Source: an uncultured Tenacibaculum sp. (GTDB lineage: Bacteria; Bacteroidota; Bacteroidia; Flavobacteriales; Flavobacteriaceae). From it: 64,000 nt of DNA. The stretch is taken from assembly GCF_947504135.1 (NCBI RefSeq), contig NZ_CANNGG010000002.1:62001-126000 (forward strand), given 5' to 3'. Position 1 is the stretch's first letter. Each line of letters opens with the position of its first letter. Under the pieces are notes generated by a model, which saw only the letters and a program-made list of their open reading frames with translations, was not told the DNA's origin and did no database searches. The position numbers and the translations under genes are program-made. Below are positions 43,857-53,462 of the stretch, piece by piece.

Positions 43857-44060
43857 TTATTTTAAAAATTTCCTAGCTAAAATATATATTCCAAACTTAC
43901 CAACTGTTTCAAATATAGTTTGAAACCAATTCCCGACAGATAAATCTTCTTTAAATTGTTCTTTTACAAGTTTAATTTCTTCTAAAGAAATATCTCTTTT
44001 AAGCTTCAGTAATTTTAGTTCTTTAGTTATTTCTTTACTATTATTATAGGTTTTCTTCAT
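43857..44060 (-). CDS. DUF6327-like small protein, last gene of the YtxH cassette
   Basis: A 67-residue helical protein, MKKTYNNSKEITKELKLLKL to the end, with a hydrophobic tail (GKFGIYILARKF). I recall such proteins (DUF6327) following a YtxH gene and a holin-like gene in Flavobacteriaceae; the assignment rests on that context. The start is the ATG at 44060, not the TTG upstream. It overlaps the end of the preceding gene by 17 bases. Confidence 0.65.
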   Translation of the reverse strand: MKKTYNNSKEITKELKLLKLKRDISLEEIKLVKEQFKEDLSVGNWFQTIFETVGKFGIYILARKFLK

Positions 44061-44406
44061 CGTCAAAATACTTTTTAGATAAATTTTTAATTACAAAATT
44101 CTCTACATTTGTTCTCATACTATATGCTATTAAAGCGAAAATTATAAAAAGTAAAGCTACTAACAAGTATCCTAAAACAACATTGTTTAAATAATTACCT
44201 ATGGTTGCCGATATTGTTACAGCCAAAAAAACAAAAGCAATAAGTAGGAATATACCTATAATAGCAAAATTGAAAATCATGCTTAAAGAAGAGGTTAGTA
44301 TATAAAATACTTTTAATTTAAAGTATTCTTCAGAATTCTTTATAAAGCTTTCGCCTTTTTCAATTGCTTTTTCAGAGTTGGTATGTATTGATTTGAATAT
44401 CGACAT
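44044..44406 (-). CDS. Phage-holin-family (DUF1469-like) membrane protein
   Basis: A 120-residue protein with two central membrane helices (MIFNFAIIGIFLLIAFVFLAV and YLLVALLFIIFALIAYSM) between charged ends, the layout of the Phage_holin_3_6 family. These are chromosomal envelope proteins in Bacteroidota, not markers of a prophage. The start shares one base with the stop of the YtxH gene (TAATG). Confidence 0.85.
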   Translation of the reverse strand: MSIFKSIHTNSEKAIEKGESFIKNSEEYFKLKVFYILTSSLSMIFNFAIIGIFLLIAFVFLAVTISATIGNYLNNVVLGYLLVALLFIIFALIAYSMRTNVENFVIKNLSKKYFDDEENL

Positions 44407-44765
44407 TATTTAGTTTGTAATTTTTTGTTTTTAGCCTTTAATACTTTTAGTTTTTGTTCTAATTGGGTTATAACATCTTCAGCTTTATAACTAGCATCAG
44501 TTACAATAGTTTCTAATTTTTCTTCTAATGAGTTTGTTTTGCTGCTAAGAGATTCAGCCACATTATTTTTTAAGCTTTCAGCTTTATGCTTAACTTCTTC
44601 TTTAAGATGTGTTGCTTCTGAAGTAATGGTATCTCTTGCAGAGGCTGCTCCGTCTGCTATTTTTTTTCGTGTATTACTCCCTTTGTCAGGGGCGAATAAT
44701 ATACCTAATCCTGCTCCTACAGCTACTCCTGCTAATAAGCCTAAAATACTTTTATCGTTGCTCAT
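44406..44765 (-). CDS. YtxH-domain protein
   Basis: A 119-residue protein. A short hydrophobic stretch with [20 protein letters not shown] (the YtxH motif GxxLGxLFAPxxG) is followed by a long charged coiled coil. YtxH proteins are general-stress-associated in Bacillus. It heads the three-gene cassette with overlapping genes. Confidence 0.9.
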   Translation of the reverse strand: MSNDKSILGLLAGVAVGAGLGILFAPDKGSNTRKKIADGAASARDTITSEATHLKEEVKHKAESLKNNVAESLSSKTNSLEEKLETIVTDASYKAEDVITQLEQKLKVLKAKNKKLQTK

Positions 44766-44910
44766 AATATATTTGTTTTTTAATTATTAAATGATTTCTG
44801 TAACAAAAATACTTTGATAGCTGATGTTTCTTTAGCTCAATAAATTTAAATGTTAACTCAATTGCTATTAATGACTTATGAGGAAGAAAGAGGGAGTGGT
44901 GATTAGAGTG

Positions 44911-44955
44911 TAAAAAAATAAGCTAGATTCTTTAATTAAAAAAAAATCTAGCTTA
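44911..44955 (-). terminator. Terminator of katG
   Basis: An 11-bp perfect stem (TAAGCTAGATT and complement) surrounds an A/T loop and is followed by a T-run on the minus strand. Confidence 0.7.
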
Positions 44956-44978
44956 AAATATTATTATTTAGTTGTGAT

Positions 44979-47180
<2,202 letters not shown>

Positions 47181-47208
47181 TTATATTTTTTTCAGGTTAT
47201 AATACGTT

Positions 47209-47216
47209 CAAATTTA
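47209..47216 (-). promoter_or_regulatory. -7 promoter element of katG
   Basis: On the minus strand the sequence is TAAATTTG, a match to TAnnTTTG; no TTG lies at the expected -33 distance, so activation may be needed. Confidence 0.4.
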
Positions 47217-47396
47217 CAACAAAACAATGAATAATTTTTATCTATGTTTTTTATTTTGGTATAATATATTCTTATTATATGTTTTTTGATAAGGGTTAAC
47301 TGTTTGGTTTGAAATGTGGTATTTGATTATCTTATTTTTTTCTTTTAAGAGTATTGATAATTCTTATAGTTGAATAAAAAAATATTTTTGCTTTTA

Positions 47397-47428
47397 GGCT
47401 GTAGATAGTAAGAAAGGAAATAAATTTG
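47397..47428 (+). promoter_or_regulatory. Promoter of the peroxiredoxin operon
   Basis: TTTG (47397-47400) and TAAATTTG (47421-47428) are 20 bases apart, a full match to the Bacteroidota consensus. The ATG lies about 50 bases downstream. Confidence 0.65.
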
Positions 47429-47477
47429 TCATCGATAAAAAGAACATATTAATTATTAACCTTTAAAAAAATATAAA

Positions 47478-48119
47478 ATGGCTACAGCAGTAGGAAAAAA
47501 ATTTCCAAGTTTAAACGTAGATGCAATGAACGAAATGGGTGACACGTTTAAGTTAAATGTATTAGAAGAAGCAGTTAAAAATAAGAAAAAAGTGTTGTTG
47601 TTTTGGTATCCGAAAGACTTTACTTTCGTTTGTCCAACTGAGTTACATGCTTTTCAAGCTGCATTACCAGAATTTGAAAAAAGAAATACCATTGTAATTG
47701 GTGCATCATGTGATACTCCTGAAGTACACTTTGCTTGGTTAAACCAATCTAAGGATAATGGAGGTATTGAAGGTGTTACTTACCCATTATTAGCTGATAG
47801 TAACCGTAACTTATCATCTATTTTAGGAATTTTAGATATTTCTAACGAAGTTTATGACGAAGCTACAGGAACTGTACAAGTAGAAGGAGATAACGTAACA
47901 TACAGAGCTACGTATTTAATTGATGAAGAAGGAACTGTTTTTCATGAAGGAATAAACCATATGCCAGTTGGCCGTAATGTAAATGAATATTTACGTTTAG
48001 TAGATGCTTATACTCACGTTCAAGAAAAAGGTGAGGTATGTCCTGCAAACTGGGAAGAAGGTAAAGAAGCTATGCAAGCAAACGCTAAAGCTACAGCAGA
48101 GTACTTAGCGGCAAACTAA
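47478..48119 (+). CDS. Typical 2-Cys peroxiredoxin
   Basis: A 213-residue peroxidase that reduces hydrogen peroxide, peroxynitrite and organic peroxides. The peroxidatic Cys52 is in DFTFVCPTEL and the resolving Cys188 in GEVCPANW, both as in AhpC/Prx1. It is long at the C-terminus, so the YF-type sensitivity motif is absent. The thioredoxin-like gene that follows is probably its reductant. Confidence 0.94.
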   Translation: MATAVGKKFPSLNVDAMNEMGDTFKLNVLEEAVKNKKKVLLFWYPKDFTFVCPTELHAFQAALPEFEKRNTIVIGASCDTPEVHFAWLNQSKDNGGIEGVTYPLLADSNRNLSSILGILDISNEVYDEATGTVQVEGDNVTYRATYLIDEEGTVFHEGINHMPVGRNVNEYLRLVDAYTHVQEKGEVCPANWEEGKEAMQANAKATAEYLAAN

Positions 48120-48164
48120 TTAGACATAATTAAAGAAAGGAAACAAGTTCGTGTGAGATAAGTG

Positions 48165-48187
48165 AAGGGGTCGAGCACGAGCTCCTT
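48165..48187 (+). other. Hairpin between peroxiredoxin and thioredoxin genes
   Basis: Arms AAGGGGTCG (48165-48173) and CGAGCTCCTT (48178-48187) pair with one bulge. There is no T-run, so it may process or stabilise the transcript rather than end it. Confidence 0.3.
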
Positions 48188-48212
48188 TCGAGATAAAATA
48201 AATTTTAAGACT

Positions 48213-48521
48213 ATGGTACAAGAATTAAGTCAAGATAATTTATCTGAAGTTGTTGCAGGTAATAAAAAAGTTGTAGTTCAGTTTTCAGCTTCATGGTGTG
48301 GTAACTGCCGTATTATGAAACCTAAATTTAAAAAGTTATCTTCTGAGAATGAAGATATGGTTTTTGTAATAGCTGATGCCGAAAAATTTCCAGAGAGTAG
48401 AAAACTTGCTGATGTGAGTAACTTGCCTACTTTTGCTACTTATATTGATGGAAAATTAGTAAATCAAACGCAAACCAATAAGTTTGATGTATTGAAAGAT
48501 TTAGTAAACGAAGTAGCTTAA
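48213..48521 (+). CDS. Thioredoxin-family protein (active site CGNC)
   Basis: A 102-residue thioredoxin fold with active site SWCGNC (Cys29/Cys32); the usual Pro is replaced by Asn, which changes redox potential. VSNLPTFATYIDG supplies the cis-Pro. The frame is open up to 48162, but the ATG at 48213 gives a normal thioredoxin. It sits between the peroxiredoxin and DUF6952 genes and is probably their electron donor. Confidence 0.9.
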   Translation: MVQELSQDNLSEVVAGNKKVVVQFSASWCGNCRIMKPKFKKLSSENEDMVFVIADAEKFPESRKLADVSNLPTFATYIDGKLVNQTQTNKFDVLKDLVNEVA

Positions 48522-48523
48522 TT

Positions 48524-48781
48524 ATGAAATTACCAGTAATTAAACATTTAACTTCATTTATTGAAGAAAACGATCAAGATTACGTACTAGAAACTATTGA
48601 AACTCTTGAAGCCTTAACGGAAGTTCCTTCGTTAAAAGACGAAGAACTAGACGTGATAGGAGAGTTAATCTCTAATATGTATGGAGCAATTGAAGTTGAT
48701 AAAATGATTAAAGACGGAACACCAAAAAAAGAAGCATTAAATAACTTCATGAAACGTGTTTTAGGTTCTATTGACCAATAG
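48524..48781 (+). CDS. DUF6952 family protein
   Basis: An 85-residue acidic helical protein, KLPVIKHLTSFIEENDQDYVL at the start and ALNNFMKRVLGSIDQ at the end. I recall this family next to thioredoxin and peroxiredoxin genes in Flavobacteriaceae. The function is unknown. It follows the thioredoxin stop after 2 bases and is closed by a terminator. Confidence 0.75.
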   Translation: MKLPVIKHLTSFIEENDQDYVLETIETLEALTEVPSLKDEELDVIGELISNMYGAIEVDKMIKDGTPKKEALNNFMKRVLGSIDQ

Positions 48782-48803
48782 TTTTCTATATACAATATTT
48801 AAT

Positions 48804-48837
48804 AAAAAGTCCTGAATTTATAAGTTTAGGACTTTTT
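48804..48837. terminator. Intrinsic terminator after the peroxiredoxin operon
   Basis: Arms AAAAAGTCCT (48804-48813) and AGGACTTTTT (48828-48837) with a T-run; it also precedes the end of the convergent LysR gene. Confidence 0.75.
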
Positions 48838-49731
48838 TTATATAAACTTTTGGTTATAGCTCTTACCTAATTTTATAGAATATTCAATCACATTTTTAAT
48901 GATCTTTCTATTGTCGTTTTTACGCCAATTAATGTATAGTTCGGTACTTTCTGGTAGCATGATAAAACGAAGATTGGTATTTAAAGAAAATTGATAGGAG
49001 TAAGGTAAAATAGAAATACCCAAACCTCTACCAATTAAATTTAAAATCATGCTTCCAAAATCGGATTCAATATGAGTTTGAGGTTCAAAGCCGTAAGTAT
49101 TAAAAATATTGCGTAACAACGAAGAAAAATAAGTGGTATGATGTAACCCTGAAAGAATAAACTTTTCATCTTTTACATCCCTTAAATCTTCAAATGAATC
49201 TTCCGTTACCCAATGATCTTTTGGAACTACAAGGCAAACGGGTTCAGCATAGAGCCTTTCAGATAAAATAGAAGTATTTAAAACCTCATTTCTACTAAAA
49301 GCAAAGTCTATTTGATAACTGGAAAGAAGCTTCTCAAGTGTAATGTCAGTAGGCTCCATAAGTTCTACTTTTAAATCAGGTTTCTCTTCTGAAAATATTT
49401 TGAGTAATTCAGGTAAATAGTTGTATGAGATAGAACCGGGATAAGCGATACTAACAAGCCCAGAAGAACCTTCATCAATTTTTTTTGCATGTTTATGTGT
49501 GCGATCAAATTCGTCTAGTAAAACGTCCCATTTTTTCTTAAGAAATACGCCAGCCTCTGTAAGTTTTACATTTCTTTTATCTCGTTCAAATAAAGTAACA
49601 CCTAATTCTTCCTCTAAAGACTGAATTTGTCTACTTAATGACGATTGAGAGGTGTAAACTTTCTCTGCTGTTTTCCAAAAATGTAGTTCTTCTGCTAGTG
49701 TTAAAAAATATCGAATTTGTTGAAATGTCAT
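48838..49731 (-). CDS. LysR-type transcriptional regulator
   Basis: A 297-residue regulator: N-terminal winged helix-turn-helix (KTAEKVYTSQSSLSRQIQSLEEELGVTLFERDKRNVKLT) and a periplasmic-binding-like effector domain (FSRNEVLNTSILSERLYAEPVCLVVPKDH). Although near katG and peroxiredoxin it is not OxyR: only one cysteine is seen in the effector domain. It is divergent from the LysE transporter, its likely target. Confidence 0.9.
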   Translation of the reverse strand: MTFQQIRYFLTLAEELHFWKTAEKVYTSQSSLSRQIQSLEEELGVTLFERDKRNVKLTEAGVFLKKKWDVLLDEFDRTHKHAKKIDEGSSGLVSIAYPGSISYNYLPELLKIFSEEKPDLKVELMEPTDITLEKLLSSYQIDFAFSRNEVLNTSILSERLYAEPVCLVVPKDHWVTEDSFEDLRDVKDEKFILSGLHHTTYFSSLLRNIFNTYGFEPQTHIESDFGSMILNLIGRGLGISILPYSYQFSLNTNLRFIMLPESTELYINWRKNDNRKIIKNVIEYSIKLGKSYNQKFI

Positions 49732-49734
49732 TCT

Positions 49735-49751
49735 AATGCGTTTTTTGCATT
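49735..49751. promoter_or_regulatory. Candidate LysR binding site
   Basis: AATGC, seven bases, GCATT: an inverted repeat containing T-N11-A, in the gap between the divergent LysR and LysE genes. Confidence 0.45.
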
Positions 49752-49839
49752 AATTAATCAAAAATAAGTATTTTTTAATAAAGAGAACCGCAGTTGCTTT
49801 GCATAAAAAACTTTGTAATCATTTTTAAAAAGTAAAGAA

Positions 49840-50463
49840 ATGGGAATTGAGAATTTTATCGCATTTTTAGTAGCAACTGTTCTTTTTGTGTTAACACCAG
49901 GAATAGAAACTGTTTTTTTAATTAATAAGTCAATTAGCCAAGGACGAAGGTCTGGTATATATACCAGCTTTGGCTTAAACACAGGTGCTTTAGTACATAC
50001 ATTGTTTGGAGCATTGGGTTTGTCAATTATGGTAGCTAAATCAGCATTATTTTTTGCATTGATTAAATATTTAGGAGCGGCTTATTTAATTTATTTAGGA
50101 ATAGCAAAAGTAATGTCAAAAAAAGGTTTGATAGCTGAAACGAATGAAGAACAAAAGAAAGATTCAGCAAAAAGTAGCTTTGCATCAGGATTTGTTACTA
50201 ATATATTAAACCCGAAAGTTGCATTATTCTTTATAGCTTTTTTTCCGCAGTTTATAAGTCCAACAGAAATAGAAAATCCAGTTCCTTTTATGATTTTAGG
50301 AGTAATTTATGCAACGATGACTACTGTTTGGTATTTAGTTTTAACATCGTTTGCGGGATCATTTTCAACGAAAATTAAAGAGAACGAAAAAATAGGCGTA
50401 AGACTAAAGAAAGTATCAGGAGCAATATTTGTATTGATGGGGTTACAAATAGCGTTTATGTAA
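49840..50463 (+). CDS. LysE/RhtB-family amino-acid exporter
   Basis: A 207-residue membrane protein with six predicted helices and the LysE signature: VLTPGIETVFLINKSISQGRRSGIYTSFGLNTGALVHT, then GFVTNILNPKVALFF. Members export amino acids or homoserine lactones. It is controlled by the divergent LysR gene in many genomes, and a terminator follows. Confidence 0.93.
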   Translation: MGIENFIAFLVATVLFVLTPGIETVFLINKSISQGRRSGIYTSFGLNTGALVHTLFGALGLSIMVAKSALFFALIKYLGAAYLIYLGIAKVMSKKGLIAETNEEQKKDSAKSSFASGFVTNILNPKVALFFIAFFPQFISPTEIENPVPFMILGVIYATMTTVWYLVLTSFAGSFSTKIKENEKIGVRLKKVSGAIFVLMGLQIAFM

Positions 50464-50464
50464 C

Positions 50465-50517
50465 AATTCAAACCGATAGAGATTGAAAACTTCGCTATCG
50501 GTTTGAATTATTTTTTT
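50465..50517 (+). terminator. Intrinsic terminator after LysE
   Basis: A 15-bp stem (AATTCAAACCGATAG 50465-50479 with 50495-50509) and a T-run at 50511-50517. Confidence 0.8.
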
Positions 50518-50558
50518 CAAAATTTTGTTATTACTAACTGATAATAAAGTTGAAATTA

Positions 50559-51059
50559 CTAAGAGTGTGTTAGTTTACTTATAATTTCTTTATGCTGTGG
50601 AAAGAATTGTATGAGTTCTTCTCTTTTAGGTAAAACAAAATCGTTGAAGTCAAACCCAGGAGCAACTGTACAACCTGTAAAAGCATATGAGTTTTCTTTA
50701 CTAACTTCAGCAGCAAACCAGTAACCAGCCGGAACTACAAATTGTGGCTGCTCATTATTTTCTATGTTATTTCCAATCAATACAAAAGAGTAGCTTCCTT
50801 CGGGAGAAATCATATGTAGTTTTAAAGTACTTCCTTTATAGAAATGCTAAATTTCATCTTGATTGATTTTATGAAAAGCAGAAAATTTTTCAGAAGTCAA
50901 TAAAAAATAAATACAAGTACTGTAATTTCTATCACCTACAAAGTAAGAATTTAAGTGATCATTTTTAATTATTCCGTTGCTTCTGTATGTTTCTTTATAA
51001 AAACCGCCTTCAGGATGCTCCTTTAAGTCAAACTTTTTAATTATTTGTTGAGCTGTCAT
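50559..51059 (-). pseudogene. Cupin-fold DUF985 protein, split by one nonsense codon
   Basis: The two halves share one frame. N-terminal half: MTAQQIIKKFDLKEHPEGGF, then YSTCIYFLLTSEKFSAFHKI and NQDEI; then a TAG (codon at 50847-50849) and directly HFYKGSTLKLHMISPEGSY and the rest to residue 166. In DUF985 this position is Trp (DExWHFY), so TGG to TAG explains the break. No other lesion is seen. Unless the stop is read through, the protein is lost. It overlaps the small basic protein gene upstream by 23 bases. Confidence 0.85.
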
Positions 51060-51210
51060 TTCCTTTTTGTTCGTTTACTTTTTTAATAATTGCTTTTAAA
51101 CGTTCTTTGGTACGTTGTTTTTCTAAACGAAGTTTATTTTCTTTCTGCTTCATCAAGCGCGTATGCTTCGCTTTGTTTACTGTGTTTTTTGCTTTTCCTT
51201 TTTTAGCCAT
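51037..51210 (-). CDS. Small basic protein of 57 residues
   Basis: Start ATG at 51210: MAKKGKAKNTVNKAKHTRLM followed by a Lys/Arg-rich helical run (RLEKQRTKERLKAIIKK) and an NDSSTNN end. It overlaps the symporter by 8 bases and the cupin gene by 23 bases, on the same strand, an arrangement typical of real coupled genes. I recall similar short Lys-rich proteins in Flavobacteriaceae but cannot name a family. Nucleic-acid binding is a guess. Confidence 0.6.
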   Translation of the reverse strand: MAKKGKAKNTVNKAKHTRLMKQKENKLRLEKQRTKERLKAIIKKVNEQKGNDSSTNN

Positions 51211-52645
51211 TTTTTGATGTTTTAATAGCTAACAACCCTAAGAAAGTTAAGAATCCGTTTAATATCAATACAAAGAATCCAAAGTCAAACCCGAGTTTTT
51301 CTTTGCTGTAAAAACTAATAACATAGGTTAGCACTGGAGCAATTAAACAAATGATAGGAACTAACTTGTCTTTTATATTTAGCTTGGTAAATAATCCGAA
51401 AGCATATAAACCTAATAGCGGTCCATAAGTGTAACCAGCAAATTGGAATATTTTAGCAATTACACTCTCGTTAGCAATAAAATATTTAAAAATTAAGATG
51501 GTAGCGACTAAAATAAAAGAGAATAGTACATGGATTTTCTTTCGTGTTTTCTCTTTTTCTTCTTCGTTATCTTTCTTATCAATTTCTAGAATATCAATAC
51601 TAAAGGATGTAGTTAACGAAGTTAAAGCACTATCAGCACTTGAATATGCTGCTGCAATTAAACCAAGTAAAAAGAATAGAGAAGTAGCCAATCCTAAATC
51701 ACCACTCATTGCTATAGTAGGAAATAAGTTGTCTTTATGAGCGTTTAGTTCATTTGCTGTAGCGTAATCAGTTAACAGGATTCCTAAAGCTAAGAAGAAG
51801 AAGTTAACAATGACTAGCACAAAGGTAAACCAAAACATGTTTTTTTGAGCATCTTTTAAATTGCGGCAGGTCAAGTTTTTTTGCATCATGTCTTGATCCA
51901 AACCTGTCATTACAATTGAAATAAAAGCTCCTGAAAAGAATTGTTTCCAAAAATAATTACCAGCCTTTACATCGTCAAAAAAGAAAGTTTTAGATAAGCT
52001 ATTATCTGTTACATATGAAAACAAATTATCAATTTGCATTTCATCTTTTATCATTACGATACAAACTCCAACAGCAATTAGCATAAACAGCGTTTGTAAA
52101 GTATCTGTCCATACAATAGTTTTTATACCTCCTTTAAAAGTATATAGCCATATAAGTAAAATGGTAATGGTTACCGTTACCCAAAACGGAATTCCATAAG
52201 CATCAAACAAAATTAATTGTAATACATTGGCCACTAAAAACAAACGAAAGGCAGCACCAATAGTTCTTGAGAGTAAGAAAAATGAGGCACCTGTTTTATA
52301 TGAATGTCTACCGAAACGTCCCTCTAAATAGGTGTAAATAGAAGTTAAATTTAATCGGTAATAGAGTGGAAGTAGTACCAATCCAATAACGGCATAACCT
52401 AATACATACCCTAGTACCATTTGCATATAACTCATTTTGTCACCTTCAACCCAACCAGGAACCGAAATAAAAGTAACTCCAGATAATGATGCTCCAATCA
52501 TACCAAAGGCAACTAAATACCAAGGAGATGAGTTGTTTGCTTTAAAAAATGTTTGATTGTTTGCCGATTTACCTGTGATGTATGAGATAAGAATTAATAC
52601 ACCAAAATAGGCTAAAATAAGGAGTAGTATATGTAACGGTTGCAT
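51203..52645 (-). CDS. Sodium:solute symporter (SSS family)
   Basis: A 480-residue carrier of about 13 helices. The SSS pattern is seen in GMIGASLSGVTFISVPGWV and the middle YLEGRFGRHSY with SADSALTSLTTSFSIDI (sodium site). Substrates of relatives include sugars, proline, vitamins and sialic acid; the substrate is not decidable here. It is the first gene of a likely run with the small basic protein and cupin genes. Confidence 0.92.
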   Translation of the reverse strand: MQPLHILLLILAYFGVLILISYITGKSANNQTFFKANNSSPWYLVAFGMIGASLSGVTFISVPGWVEGDKMSYMQMVLGYVLGYAVIGLVLLPLYYRLNLTSIYTYLEGRFGRHSYKTGASFFLLSRTIGAAFRLFLVANVLQLILFDAYGIPFWVTVTITILLIWLYTFKGGIKTIVWTDTLQTLFMLIAVGVCIVMIKDEMQIDNLFSYVTDNSLSKTFFFDDVKAGNYFWKQFFSGAFISIVMTGLDQDMMQKNLTCRNLKDAQKNMFWFTFVLVIVNFFFLALGILLTDYATANELNAHKDNLFPTIAMSGDLGLATSLFFLLGLIAAAYSSADSALTSLTTSFSIDILEIDKKDNEEEKEKTRKKIHVLFSFILVATILIFKYFIANESVIAKIFQFAGYTYGPLLGLYAFGLFTKLNIKDKLVPIICLIAPVLTYVISFYSKEKLGFDFGFFVLILNGFLTFLGLLAIKTSKNG

Positions 52646-52652
52646 ATAGTTA

Positions 52653-52700
52653 AATTATGAATTACGAATGTACTAAAATTATCATTCGTAATTCATAATT
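52653..52700. repeat. 18-bp perfect inverted repeat between two convergent-order genes
   Basis: AATTATGAATTACGAATG (52653-52670) and its complement (52683-52700) with a 12-base loop. It resembles the word-type repeats at the four-helix-bundle islands but has no gene inside. Confidence 0.7.
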
Positions 52701-52708
52701 AACATTAT

Positions 52709-53341
52709 CTAAGAAAGCTCAATAACGACATCTTCTGTTTTTCTACGAACTTTTTTTAAGTCTTTCATGTAGTCATCTTCTGCTCTAAAACCAACAGGTA
52801 ACACTAAAACTGATTGTAAGTTGTATTTATCTAATTCTAAAATCTCATCATATTTTTCAGGAACAAAACCTTCCATAGGGCAGCTGTCAATTTTTTCATT
52901 TGCAGCAACAGTCATTAAGTTTCCTAAAGCAATATATGCTTGGTTTTTCATCCAATGGAATAATACTTCAGGAGATTTATTCTCTATATCGTTAGTTAAA
53001 AACTCTTTGAAAGGATTTAAAATTTCATCGGGTGTGTTTCTTATGTCTTTTACTAATTTAAAATAGCTCTCAACATCTTTAGTAGTAAGTTCTTTTGGGG
53101 TACACAATACCAATAAATGAGAAGCCTGTGCAACTTGGTGTTGATTACAAGAATGTGCCACCAATTGTAGTTGTAAATCTTTGTTTTTAACCACAACCAT
53201 TTTTACAGGTTGTAATCCATAGGAAGTGGCTGTTAAGTTAAATGCTTCTTTTAAAATATTGATTTGTTCTTCGGAAAGAAATTTATGTTCGTCAAATTTT
53301 TTAACGGCATAACGCCACTGTAAATTTTCAATGCTGTTCAT
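52709..53341 (-). CDS. NAD(P)H-dependent oxidoreductase, nitroreductase family
   Basis: A 210-residue FMN-binding protein of the NfsB/YdfN-like type: RYAVKKFDEHKFLSEEQINIL, AQASHLLVLCTPKEL, MEGFVPEKYDEILELDKY and a C-terminal DYMKDLKKVRRKTEDVVIEL. It could reduce nitro compounds, quinones or flavins. It starts about 120 bases from the divergent DUF2851 gene. Confidence 0.92.
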   Translation of the reverse strand: MNSIENLQWRYAVKKFDEHKFLSEEQINILKEAFNLTATSYGLQPVKMVVVKNKDLQLQLVAHSCNQHQVAQASHLLVLCTPKELTTKDVESYFKLVKDIRNTPDEILNPFKEFLTNDIENKSPEVLFHWMKNQAYIALGNLMTVAANEKIDSCPMEGFVPEKYDEILELDKYNLQSVLVLPVGFRAEDDYMKDLKKVRRKTEDVVIELS

Positions 53342-53462
53342 GTGGTTTGTTTTTTACTCAGCAAAAATAGAGGAATAAAAAGTTGCCTAAAAATACTTTG
53401 AATAATTAATATTTATAGTATCATAGAAATATTTTGTACATTGAAAGTGAAAAAGATAGCGT

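Noticed and set aside
43857..44765. Prophage remnant suggested by the holin-like gene
   Set aside because: There are no other phage genes; holin-like proteins of this type are normal chromosomal genes in Bacteroidota.
48838..49731. OxyR regulating katG and peroxiredoxin
   Set aside because: The effector domain has one cysteine rather than the redox pair, and the gene is divergent from a LysE exporter.
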